Part shown: positions 22,151-32,288 of the stretch, piece after piece | Layout of the letters: each line of letters begins with the position of its first letter | Position numbering within the stretch: the first letter of the stretch is position 1 | NCBI RefSeq assembly: GCF_002288925.2 | Contig: NW_022097996.1 | Span: 10,238,451-10,302,450, forward strand | From: Delphinapterus leucas | Taxonomy: Eukaryota; Chordata; Mammalia; Artiodactyla; Monodontidae | Reading direction: 5' to 3' | DNA: 64,000 bases | Made by a program: the position numbers and the translations under genes | The notes under the pieces: generated by a model | What the model was told of the DNA's origin: nothing | What the model saw: the letters and a program-made list of their open reading frames with translations, nothing else | Database searches by the model: none

Positions 22151-24308
22151 CATGGTCACTAATGGATTCATGACGCATCTTAGATCACAGTGGAGGCCAT
22201 TGTCCTCGCGGAGAGGTGACGGGGGAGGGGAGGGTGGTGGGGAAGCTCACTTGTCTAACGTAGAATGTCGTCTGAGCCCAAGGAAGGCGGGAAGGATCAT
22301 AATGATCCTGGGGAGAGAGAAAAAAATCCTGGAGAAAAGGACTCCAGAGTTGAAAATAGGAGATCCATGTTGACATTTTAAAGCATAGGACACTTTTCTG
22401 TTAAAACATTTAAAGTAAAAGCTTCCTGGCTTACGGTATTGAATGCAAGCTACAAAATATAAAGCAACTTTGGTTATTTTTGTGTCTGGCAAGACAAGTG
22501 CGTAAAGATTAAGAGAGAAACCACACGTTGACCACAGCACCCTGCGCTAAGGCCGCTTACCTGCTCTCCAGGAATCTCCTGATTCCACAGCAGGAGCGTG
22601 ACTTCTGTTCTGGCCTTTCCTCCAGCAAATGTTTCCTGAGGCTGCCTGGGTACCGGCCTCTGGGGACACAAAAGTGAAGGAGGCATGCTGGGGTTGGAGC
22701 AGCTCACAGCCTGGAGGGGGCAGGGGTGAGCCCCCAGTTCCCCTCCCCGCCCCCAATTGCCTTCTCTACTCAGATGTGGTTGTAAAGAAGTAGTGTCTGA
22801 GTAGATTGGGGTCGAGGATACTCACTGCATTTGCAGCTCTGTGTACCCCTCCCTGCCCCCCCCTTTTGTCCATTTGCTGCTGCATTTTGAGTTCTCAGAT
22901 GTCTTCTCTCCTTCACCTTGTTCAGCCCACTTCTTTCTAAAACTGGTCTTTCCACTGTGGGCGAAGACTGTCCCCTGCCATATCAGTCAACGAAGGATGT
23001 TGCAGCCATCAGGCCATCAGTCACTGCAGCCGCCCCAACTGTGCACCCTGAGGGGATTCAGGATGGGGAAAAGCAGGACACTGGCTCTAGATAAGGTGCA
23101 TATCAGAGGAATGATTTCAGTGAGCCCAGACTCTTGCATCTTCCCATACACAGACAAGTGCTAAATTCATTAACTTGAGATGTCTGGTTCTTCTTTAATT
23201 AGAAGTAATCTTTTGAGGTTCGATGGTGAGGGTTTTTTTTGTTTTTTCCTAAAATTCCTATATCCTGGCTCCTTCCTTACCTCTTCAGAACAGTCCCTCT
23301 GAGCAATCTGAGAGGCTGTTTCCCTGGCTTAAGTCCTCAGCAAGTCTACCAAATAAAACATAGCTCTCAATTTTTAGGTGCATTTTTTTCGGTCGACACC
23401 ACCCAGTGGTAAGAAAACGTCCTTCACCCCCCACCAGGTCCAGCCTCTGGAGTGCACTCTGCTCCATGGCTTCTCTGTGCAGGTTTGTGAGTTCTCTCTG
23501 TGTCCCTGCACCCCAGCCGCTCTTATTCATCCTCATGGCCCTCCCCACAGAAGGTTTCCTCCCATTGAATGCCCTCCACTAGGCTTCCATAGATTTTCCT
23601 GCTACAGTCTGTTCCTGGTAATAAACGAATGCCATGAACCGACCACCATCAGGCAGTTTTAGGGTATTGCCTTTCTCAGCTAACTTTGCTGTGTAACTTC
23701 CAGAGCCACGAGGGGTAAGTGCATGAAATGAGACTCCAGATTATGAGACTGGGCTGTGATTCCCTGCACTTCTCCATAGCTGGTATGCAGGTTAAGCATG
23801 AATCTTCAAAACGGGGCCCTGTTTTCAACTCAGTGAATACAATTTCCTTTAATGTTATAAAGCACATTCATGAATTCATTTAAATTCAATATGCTTGATT
23901 TTCTTTTTATTCACTTCAGATCCCTGACCGGGCAGTTTATGACCTCAACACACAAAATTTTCCCAAGTAATGTAAAAAAGTTCTTAGAAATCTAATAAAA
24001 ATTTAAATATTGTAAATCTCATGTTTTCTTAAATATTCCAGCATTGTTTGCAAATTTAGACAAATTCACACCGTTCAACTTAAAATCGTTAAGTCTAAAG
24101 ATTAATGGCACATTTTAAATTGGAATCACTAACTCATCTGTCAAATACTCTAAAATGTCATTCTCTGAAAAATGACACTTTAAACACCAAATACATAGAT
24201 TATATCTAACCTTAGCCCCGAAGTATCGATAGTGTGAATTTCATTTTAAACTTTCCGTGGTTGAAAACGATTTCACCCTTATATAATCTCAGTCTAAGGA
24301 TTTGTCAA
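22151..24308. other. Unique sequence, no gene identified
   Basis: GC-richer to about 23600, AT-rich after. The frames (up to 107 codons, 22841-23164) show no known domain. Contains a G-quadruplex motif at 22221-22242. Confidence 0.45.
22221..22242 (+). other. G-quadruplex motif
   Basis: Four runs of three to five G within 22 bases, separated by loops of one to four bases (ggggg-a-gggg-a-ggg-tggt-gggg). Sequence-level prediction only. Confidence 0.7.
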
Positions 24309-25015
24309 CTGAAAAATAAATGCGCAACCTAAAAATTGAGAATTATGTTTTATTTAGGGCATCACTGAAGACTATAGCCCAGGAAGGCAGCTTCTCAGAT
24401 GTCTCTGAGGGTCTGTTCCAAAGAGGTCAGGGAGGAGCTGGGATATATAGGAGCTTTTGCTAAAAAAAAAAAAAAAAAGGTAGTGGAACATCAAAAGAAA
24501 ACCACTAACTACATAAAACAGACATCTGGGCTTCCCTGGTGGCGCAGTGCTTGAGACTTCCCCTGCCGATGCAGGGGACACGGGTTCGTGCCCCGGTCCG
24601 GCTGGGCCCGTGAGCCATGGCCGCTGAGCCTGCGCGTCCAGAGCCTGTGCTCCGCAACGGGAGAGGCCATAGCAGTGAGAGGCCCGCGTACCGCAAAAAA
24701 AAAAAAAAACACCAAAAAAAGATACCTTAAGTTAATGATTTTAGCACTTTTCTATATATGGGAAGATGCAAGAGTCTGGGTTGGTTGAAATCATTCCTTT
24801 GATATGTACTTTAACTATCTAGGGCCAGTCTCCTGTTTTACTCCATCCTGAATCCCCTGAGGGCACACTGTCAGGGCAGCTGCAATGGCTGCTGGCTTGA
24901 TGGCCAGCATAATTTATTGTTTACCGGAAAGGCAGGCAGCATTCTTTGTTTACTGAAATGCAGGCAACGTTTTTTGTTCACAGATTTAAGGCTGCGTTCT
25001 CTAGTTACAGAGCAG
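24309..25015 (-). mobile_element. ERV LTR (antisense), class II-like, interrupted by a CHR SINE
   Basis: On the minus strand there is a TATA-like tatatat (plus-strand gatatatagg near 24443), then AATAAA (plus-strand tttatt, near 24352) shortly before the 3' end. The boundaries TG (24310) and CA (25014) are each one base inside a 6-bp direct repeat 'tgtcaa' (24303-24308 and 25016-25021), consistent with ERVK-type integration. No viral genes remain; a solo LTR. It looks like an LTR common in cetartiodactyl genomes, but I cannot name it with certainty. A short CHR SINE at 24528-24709 interrupts it. Confidence 0.6.
24528..24709 (+). mobile_element. CHR SINE, short form (sense), internally deleted
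   Basis: Head 'gggcttccctggtggcgcag', then 'tgagccatggccgctgagcc', 'gtgctccgcaacgggagagg' and an A-run. Relative to other short copies, the stretch around 'ggaagatcccacatgccg' is missing (the text jumps from 'ccggtccgg' to 'ctgggcccgtg'). Confidence 0.95.
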
Positions 25016-25244
25016 TGTCAAATTCCACACCTGGCACTGAGATCTTGGTACAGAAGAAAAAAATGTCTGTTTTCAAGGGGGGGTAACAAATGATTAAAAC
25101 AAAAGTGGTAGTTAAATATTTGTTATTCAATTTTTTTCAATTTAAAATGCAAATCGAGTGTTGCCCATGCTAATTGAATGGCCTGAGGGGATGGAGTTGG
25201 GTCAGAAGAATGTCACTACTATATATATTTTTTATTACGAGGTC

Positions 25245-25662
25245 TTTTTTAAAATTTTTATTGGAGTATAGTTGATTTACAATGTTGTGTTAGTTTGAGG
25301 CACACAGCAAAGTGCATGAATTATAAATATACATATAGCCACTCTTTTTTAGATTCTTTTCCCATATAGGCCGTTACAAGAGTATTGAGTAGAATTCCCT
25401 GTGTTGTACGGTAGGTTCTTATTAGTTATCTATTTTATATATAGTTGTGTGTATATGTCAATCCCACTCTCCCAATTTATCCCTCCCCCCTTCCCCCTTG
25501 GTAATCATAAGTTTGTTTTCCATATCTGTGACTCTATTTCTGTTTTGTAAATATTATAAGTTCATTTGTACCATTTCTTTAGATTGCACGTATAAGTGAT
25601 ATCACATGATATCTGTCCTTCTCTGTCTGACTTACTTCACTCAGTATGACAATCTCTAGGTC
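25245..25662 (-). mobile_element. 5'-truncated L1 3' UTR (antisense)
   Basis: 'tattggagtatagttgattt', 'cccttcccccttggtaatca' and 'tgtctgacttacttcactca' are the complement of an L1 3' UTR reaching the ORF2 stop region. Ends near 25662. Confidence 0.9.
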
Positions 25663-26606
25663 CTCACTACTGTCTTGAATGAGCCCAGTGGATGGGAGGT
25701 TCTCAGGGGCCTCCCAGGACTTCTGTGACCTCTCTTAGGTTATGAGAGGTCCTTCCTTTTCTTCTGAGTCCCTCAACACAATCCCAGTTCAACAGTGAGA
25801 ATGTCCCATCCCATATAAAAGCCGTGCTTCAAAGGTGTGACCTCTACCCTCTCCCTATTGGTGGGGGTGGGGTGGGGTGGGGTGCTGCTACAGTGGGGTG
25901 CCAGGCCTCCTCCCCACTCCCTGCAGGATGAAGGGCTGGGGCCATAGACAAGTCCAGGTGGGGAGGCCTGTCCTAGGCTGGCTTTGTGAGGTCATGCATC
26001 TCTTTTCTGGTTGGCCACTTGCTCCTTCTGCAGTCCTAGGAATCTGGGGGTGCTTTCAGCTTCTCCTGGCAGAGACCTAGTTGCCCCTAGTTTTGGACCA
26101 GCCCTGGAACCCCACGCTGGCTTCCTCTCGCGTGGCTCACCTCTGGCCCCTGGGAACACTTGTGCATCTGCATCCAGACAGATCCTGGGAGCGCGTCCCC
26201 TCCTCTCTCCCTCCTCCCTCCCATTCCTCTCACTTCCCCTGGAGGGGCTGTCAGAAGATTCCAGATTTCCCTGGAGGGCGAAACTGTGCCCATGCAGGCG
26301 GAGCACAGAGCAAGCTCACAGAGGGGCCTGCTGAAGCCGAATTCAGGTGATGGCAACTTCCACCTCCCCTCTTTGAGGAAAGGGGATGAGGGGTGTCTCT
26401 AAACCCCTCACTTTAGATTCCAAAATCTTCTCATCTCCAATCTGACTTACCTTCCTGATCTGGATGATGAGAGGTTTAAGATCCATGTCCAGTGCCCTGA
26501 GTCTGGGTACCCTACTTGGATAGCTCCCTCCTCAGAAACCTGCTGGAGCTACCATTTTGCTTTTCATTATATGGGCCATCTCCACAGGCAGTGTCGGGGA
26601 CCAGCT
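25663..26606. other. Unique GC-rich sequence, no gene identified
   Basis: Frames up to 107 codons on both strands overlap one another (26011-26356) and show no domain. Contains a strong G-quadruplex motif at 25863-25882. Confidence 0.45.
25863..25882 (+). other. G-quadruplex motif (GGGGT repeats)
   Basis: One run of five G followed by three runs of four G, each separated by a single T. Single-base loops and long G-runs predict a very stable parallel quadruplex. Predicted from sequence only. Confidence 0.8.
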
Positions 26607-26620
26607 TTATTATTATTTTT

Positions 26621-26908
26621 ATTTTAAAATTAATTAATTTAATTTTGGCTGTGTTGGGTCTTCATTTCTGTGCGAGGGCTTTCTCTAGCTGCGGCGAGCG
26701 GGGGCCACTCTTAATCGCGGTGCACCGGGCTTTCACTATCACGGCCTCTCTTGTTGCGGAGCACAGGCTCCAGACGCACAGGTTCAGTAGTTGTGGCTCA
26801 CGGGCCTAGCTGCTCCGCGGCATGTGGGATCTTCCCAGACCAGGGCTCGAACCCGTGTCCCCTGCATTGGCAGGCAGATTCTCAACCACTGCGCCACCAG
26901 GGAAGCCC
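26621..26908 (-). mobile_element. CHR SINE, long form (antisense)
   Basis: From the A/T tail complement (attttaaaattaattaattt) to 'gccaccagggaagccc'. Flanked by TTA-rich direct repeats 'ttattattatttt' (26607-26620 and about 26911-26925). Confidence 0.95.
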
Positions 26909-26925
26909 TATTATTATTATTTTTT

Positions 26926-27397
26926 ACTACCAATACCTTCACATGATTCCATCAATTTCCCTCTCGGCCCCCCTGTGACATCTCAGACAGACCCACGTTT
27001 GTCCTGTTTTAGCTGTAAGAACAGTCTCCTTTGCAGACATTTAAAAGTTAGCCTAAGTCAGCACTGTGACGTCACGCTGAGTTCCAGATGGGTCCCCTCC
27101 CCTGGGGGTGAGGAAGGGGCCTGGGGTGTGTACTCTGGCTCCATCTTGCTCTGTCACGCTTTCTATGTCCTCCTGCTGCAGGCTCCTCAAAGGTGTAGGG
27201 AGAGCGGGGGGCACAGAAGAAAAGGGTAAAGCCTATGTGACAGGAGTGCCATGATGAGGCCACCTGGTACCTCTTTACTCTAAAGGCATGAGGTGTGTTT
27301 CTGGAACACACCTTTGCAAGGACCTCTGTGCCATGCTCTTTCTTGCCATTTGGTGGATTCTCTCCCTACCCTGGTCCCCACCTGCATCTACAATATC
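26926..27397. other. Unique sequence, no gene identified
   Basis: Mixed sequence between a CHR SINE and an MST LTR. No repeat or exon recognised. Confidence 0.45.
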
Positions 27398-27748
27398 TGC
27401 CGTGGTCTGAATGTGTCCCCCCACCATTTAAATGTTGAAATCCTGCCCACCAATATGATGGTCTTAGGAGGTGAGTCCTTAGGGAGGTGATTAGGTCATG
27501 AGGGTGCAGCCCTCATGAATGGGATTAATGTCCTGATAAAAGAGACCCCAGAGAGATTCCTTGCCCCTTCTGTCATGTGAGAACACAGCAAGGAGACAGC
27601 TGACTGTGAACAAGGAAGCAGGTTTGCATCAGAAACTGAATCTGCCATCGCCTTGATCTTGGACTTCCCAGCCTCCAGAACCGTGAGAGATAAATTTCTT
27701 CTGTTTATAGGCCACTGGTCTATGATATTTGTAACATGGACTAAGGCA
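27398..27748 (+). mobile_element. MST-type MaLR solo LTR (sense)
   Basis: Full LTR layout: the start 'tggtctgaatgtgtcccccc', 'gaggtgattaggtcatgagg', 'ctcatgaatgggattaatgt', TATA-like 'ataaaagagacccc', 'cttgatcttggacttcccag', and the polyadenylation region 'gagataaatttcttctgttt'. Non-autonomous ERVL-MaLR element, no internal sequence attached. Confidence 0.93.
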
Positions 27749-28477
27749 GCCTCTTTCTGCTGATTCCCTCATCGCTGAAGACACTCCTCTTGGAAGGAGG
27801 AACTTCAAGGTGTTTCAAGCAGGCTGTGTTCCCTGGATCCTCTTGCTTCATGGGGATGTGTCCATCCTTGCACTCCTACTCACTGCTCATGAGCTTATGT
27901 TCACATGTATCCTCTGACTCGGGTTCTCCCCAACCCTCTCTCACCATCTACATCCTGGTGGCCCCACCAAGATGGTCCCATGAGTTTCTATAGCTGGAGG
28001 GAGACCTCAGGCACCCCTTCCCTGGGAGCTCCCCATCCGGCTCAGTACTTTTCCTGGAGACCTCTCAGCTGGCCTGTGGGAGGCCCCTGCCTCCCTCTTC
28101 TAGTCCTGTGAATTCCCTGCCAGTAATTCTCCTTTCAGTCTTCTTGTTCTAGGCTGGGGGTGTCCAGCTAGATTGGTTCTGCTCTAGTTCACTGGGTTAT
28201 TGGATCTGCTCTCATTTATTAAAATGTTACTTTATCAAATCTCAGCCGCCTGTAGAAGTAGAGGTCCTTGTCGCTATCAGCCTCAGCTTGGGGACTTCAG
28301 CCCAAACTCTGAGACAGCAGGAAGAGCACCATCACGTCCTGCGTGAAGGATGTACTTACACATAGGTTATTATACTTTTGGTTGTTGATCTTTTTCTTAA
28401 ACCTACTTCATTTATGATAATCCCCTGCAAGCTTTGAGACTGTAACCCCGGCTCTATATTTCTCCTTATTTTTTAAA
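27749..28477. other. Unique sequence, no gene identified
   Basis: No repeat or coding signature recognised. Small frames (67-68 codons) only. Confidence 0.45.
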
Positions 28478-28605
28478 AGATTGTTTGATCTTTTTTTTTT
28501 ATTGGAGTATAGTTGCTGTACAATGTTAGACAAGTTACAGGTATACAATATAGTGATTCACAATTTTTAAAGGTTATACTCCACTTATAGTTCTTATAAA
28601 AGGTA
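28478..28605 (-). mobile_element. Very short L1 3' end (antisense)
   Basis: A T-run followed by 'attggagtatagttgctgta' and 'gtgattcacaatttttaaag', the complement of the last part of an L1 3' UTR. About 125 bp long. Confidence 0.82.
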
Positions 28606-29178
28606 AAAAATGTTGATCTTACTCTGACAGAAGTGAATTAGTCTCCCATTGCTTTGTGTTTTATTAATTTTGCTGCATGTTCGGCTTTTTGCAGGAAAAG
28701 TTATCTGAAACTTGGAAACAGGAAAAAGAGAGAACACTGAAAGTGTTCTTTCAGTGCAATGCTAGGCCTGACTCTATTTACTAGGTATTTCACAAGCCCT
28801 TGGGGCAGAGGTTAAGTTAACTTGCAGATGGTCGTCAGGTAGAGATGAAAATCATTTCTGTCCGGCGGAATAGATAACCCCAAAGGTTTATGGCCCTGTT
28901 GGACATTAACCAGTTTTGTATTTAACCCGTAATTAAACCATATGTACATATCTAGCTTCTCAGTTGATCTTTTGATAGGTTTGTTTGGTTGGTTTTTTAA
29001 CAACAGACATTTATTTCTCAGAGTTTTGGAGTCTGGAAGTCTGAGACCAGGGTTCCCACATGATTAGGTTCTGATGAGGACCCTCTTACTGATTTGCGGA
29101 CAGACGTCTTCTCTCTGTATCCTCACATGGCAGAGAGGAGAGAGGGAAGCAGGTTCTCTCCTGTCTCTCTCTCTCGTT
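28606..29178. other. Unique sequence, possible weak MaLR trace
   Basis: The stretch 29001-29165 ('acaacagacatttatttctc', 'gagttttggagtctggaagt') resembles the 3' end of an antisense MaLR LTR, but the match is short and decayed. The rest shows nothing. Confidence 0.4.
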
Positions 29179-29250
29179 TTAAAAATTAATTAATTAATTA
29201 ATTAATTAAATTTTGGCTGCGTCGGGTCTTAGTTGCAGCATGTGGGAACT
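29179..29250 (-). mobile_element. CHR SINE, long form, tail-side half (split by L1)
   Basis: A (TTAA)n tail complement (29179-29210) followed by 'ggctgcgtcgggtcttagtt' and 'gcagcatgtgggaac'. It breaks off at an L1 T-run. The rest of the same SINE appears at 32079-32288. Confidence 0.88.
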
Positions 29251-29624
29251 TTTTTTTTTTTACATCTTTATTGGGGTATAATTGCTTTACAATGGTGTGT
29301 TAGTTTCTGCTTTATAACAAAGTGAATCAGTTATACATATACATATGTTCCCATATATCTTCCCTCTTGCGTCTCCCTCCCTCCACCCTCCCTATCCCAC
29401 CCCTCCAGGCGGTCACAAGGCACCGAGCTGATCTCCCTGTGCTATGCAGCTGCTTCCCACTAGCTATCTACCTTACGTTTGGTAGTGTATATATGTCCAT
29501 GCCTCTCTCTCGCTTTGTCACAGCTCACCCTTCCCCCTCCCCATATCCTCAAGTCCATTCTCTAGTAGGTCTGTGTCTTTTTTCCTGTCTTACCCCAAGG
29601 TTCTTCATGACATTTTCTTTCCCC

Positions 29625-32059
29625 TTAAATTCCATATATATGTGTTAGCATACGGTATTTGTCTTTCTCTTTCTGACTTACTTCACTCTGTATGACAGAC
29701 TCTAGGTCTATCCACCTCATTACAAATAGCTCAATTTCGTTTCTTTTTATGGCTGAGTAATATTCCATTGTATATATGTGCCACATCTTTTTTATCCATT
29801 CATCCGATGATGGGCACTTAGGTTGTTTCCATCTCTGGGCTATTGTAAATAGAGCTGCAATGAACATTTTGGTACATGACTCTTTTTTGTTTGTTTGTTT
29901 TTGCGGTACGCAGGCCTCTCACTGCTGTGGCCTCTCCCGTTGCGGAGCTCAGGCTCTGGACGCGCAGGCTCAGCAGCCATGGCTCACGGGCCCAGCCGCT
30001 CCGTGGCATGTGGGATCTTCCTGGACCAGGGCACAAAGCCGCGTCCTCTGCATCGGCAGATGGACTCTCAACCACTGCACCACCAGGGAAGCCCTACATG
30101 ACTCTTTTTGAATTATGGTTTTCTCAGGGTATATGCCCAGTAGTGGGATTGCTGGGTCATATGGTAGGTCTAGTTGTAGTTTTTTAAGGAACCTCCATAC
30201 TGTTCTCCATAGCGGCTGTACCAATCCACATTCCCACCAGCAGTGCAAGAGTGTTGCTTTTTCTCCACACCCCCTCCAGCATTTATTGTTTCTAGATTTT
30301 TTCATGATGGCCATTCTGACTGGTGTGAGATGATATCTCATTGTAGTTTTGATTTGCATTTCTCTAATGATTAATGATGTTGAGCATTCTTTCATGTGTG
30401 TGTTGTCAGTCTGTATATCTTCTTTGGAGAAATGTCTATTTAGGTCCTCTGCCCATTTTTGGATTGGGTTGTTTGTTTTTTTGTTATTGAGCTGTATGAG
30501 CTGCTTATAAATTTTGGAGATTAGTCCTTTGTCAGTTGCTTCATTAGCAAATATTTTCTCCCATTCTGAGGGTTGTCTTTTGATCTTGTTTATGGTTTCC
30601 TTTGCTGTGCAAAAGCTTTGAAGTTTCGTTAGGTCCCATTTGTTTATTTTTGTTTTTATTTCCATTTCTTTAGGAGGTGGGTCAAAAAGGATCTTGCTGT
30701 GATTTATGTCATAGAGTGTTCTGCCTATGTTTTCCTCTAAGAGTTTGATAGTTTTTGGCCTTACATTTAGGTCTTTAATCCATTTTGAGCTTATTTTTGT
30801 GTATGGTGTTAGGGAGTGATCTAATCTCATACTTTTACATGTACCTGTCCAGTTTTCCCAGCACCCCTTATTGAAGAGGCTGTCCTTTCTCCGCTGTACC
30901 TTCCTGCCTCCTTTATCAAAGATAAGGTGACCATATGTGCATGGGTTTATCTCTGGGATTTGTATCCTGTTCCATTGATCTTTCTGTTTTTGTGCCAGTA
31001 CCATACTGTCCTGATTACTGTAGCTTTGTAGTATAGTCTGAAGTCAGGGAGCCTGATTCCTCCAGCTCCGTTTTTCGTTCTCAGGATTGCTTTGGCTATT
31101 CGGGGTCTTTTGTGTTTCCATACAAATTGTGAAATTTTTTGTTCTAGTTCTGTGAAAAATGCCAGTGGTAGTTTGATAGGGATTGCATTGAATCTGTAGA
31201 TTGCTTTGGGTAGTAGAGTCATTTTCACAATGTTGATTCTTCCAATCCAAGAACATGGTATATCTCTCCATCTATTTGTATCATCTTTCATTTCTTTCAT
31301 CAGTGTCTTATAATTTTCTGCATACAGGTCTTTTGTCTCCTTAGGTAGGTTTATTCCTAGATATTTTATTCTTTTTGTTGCAATGGTAAATGAGAGTGTT
31401 TTCTTGATTTCACTTTCAGATTTTTCATCATTAGTGTATAGGAATGCCAGAGATTTCTGTGCATTAATTTTGTATCCTGCTACTTTACCAAATTCATTGA
31501 TTAGCTCTCGTAGTTTTCTGGTAGCATCTTTAGGATTCTCTATGTATAGTATCATGTCATCTGCAAACAGTGACAGCTTTACTTCTTCTTTTCCGATTTG
31601 CATTCCTTTTATTTATTTTTCTTCCCTGATTGCTGTGGCTAAAACTTCCAAAACTATGTTGAATAAGAGTGGTGAGAGTGGGCAACCTTGTCTTGTTCCT
31701 GATCTTAGTGGAAATGCTTTCAATTTTTCACCATTGAGGACGATGTTGGCTGTGGGTTTGTCGTATATGGCCTTTATTATGTTGAGGAAAGTTCCCTCTA
31801 TGCCTATTTTCTGCAGGGTTTTTACCATAAATGGGTGTTGAATTTTGTCGAAAGCTTTCTCTGCATCTATTGAGATGATCATATGGTTTTTCTCCTTCAA
31901 TTTGTTAGTATGGTTTATCACATTGATTGATTTGCATATATTGAAGAATCCTTGCATTCCTGGAATAAACCCCACTTGATCATAGTGTATGATCCTTTTA
32001 ATGTGCTGTTGGATTCTGTTTGCTAGTATTTTGTTGAGGAATTTTGCATCTATGTTCAT
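29625..32059 (-). pseudogene. L1 ORF2 RT-to-C-terminus remnant
   Basis: Read on the minus strand in three pieces. 32059-31613 holds the first RT motifs ([46 protein letters not shown]). 31603-30947 holds the RT catalytic motif FADD ([10 protein letters not shown]). 31004-29970 holds the C-terminal region with [18 protein letters not shown]. 29867-29625 is the last ORF2 segment. Lesions: a TAA stop at 31613-31615 where the family has Glu; a frame change between 31004 and 30947; and the SINE insertion, whose added length with its TSD (222 bp) is a multiple of three. The endonuclease domain is missing through 5' truncation. Few lesions imply recent insertion. Confidence 0.92.
29888..30094 (-). 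mobile_element. CHR SINE, short form, with 15-16-bp TSD inside L1
   Basis: 'ttgcggtacgcaggcctctc' to 'caccaccagggaagccc'. The TSD 'tacatgactctttttg' is at 30095-30110; the left copy starts at 29873. The innermost and therefore youngest layer of this nest. Confidence 0.97.
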
Positions 32060-32078
32060 CAGTGATATTGGCCTATGG

Positions 32079-32288
32079 TTTTGTTGTGGTACATGGGCCT
32101 CTCTCTAGTTGTGGCATGCAGGCTCCAGAGCACATGGGCTCTCTAGTTGTGGTGTGCGGGCTCAGTAGTTGCAGTGCATGGGCTTAGTTGTCCCCAGCAT
32201 GTGAGATCTTAGTTCCCTGACCAGGGATCGAACCTGCGTCCCCTGCATTGGAAGGCGGATTCTTAACCACTGGACCACCAGGGAAGGC
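32079..32288 (-). mobile_element. CHR SINE, long form, head-side half (split by L1)
   Basis: Begins abruptly at 'gttgtggtacatgggcctct' and continues through the tRNA-related part ('gaccagggatcgaacctgcg') to 'accaccagggaaggccc'. Together with 29179-29250 it makes one SINE. Confidence 0.88.

Larger units (their letters stand above)
29251..32078 (-). mobile_element. Young 5'-truncated L1 (antisense), nested in a CHR SINE
   Basis: T-run at 29251-29261, then 'atctttattggggtataatt', a full 3' UTR and roughly 60% of ORF2 up to the start of the RT domain ('catctatgttcatcagtgat', about 32050). Interrupted by a short CHR SINE at 29888-30094. The left and right flanks are the two halves of one long CHR SINE, so this L1 jumped after that SINE. 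Its 3' UTR matches the fragment at 18205. Confidence 0.95.

Noticed and set aside
29876..30187. Recurrent 60-110-codon frames such as 'RYAGLSLLWPLPLRS...' in many places
   Set aside because: They are translations of CHR SINE copies and recur wherever a SINE occurs; not genes.
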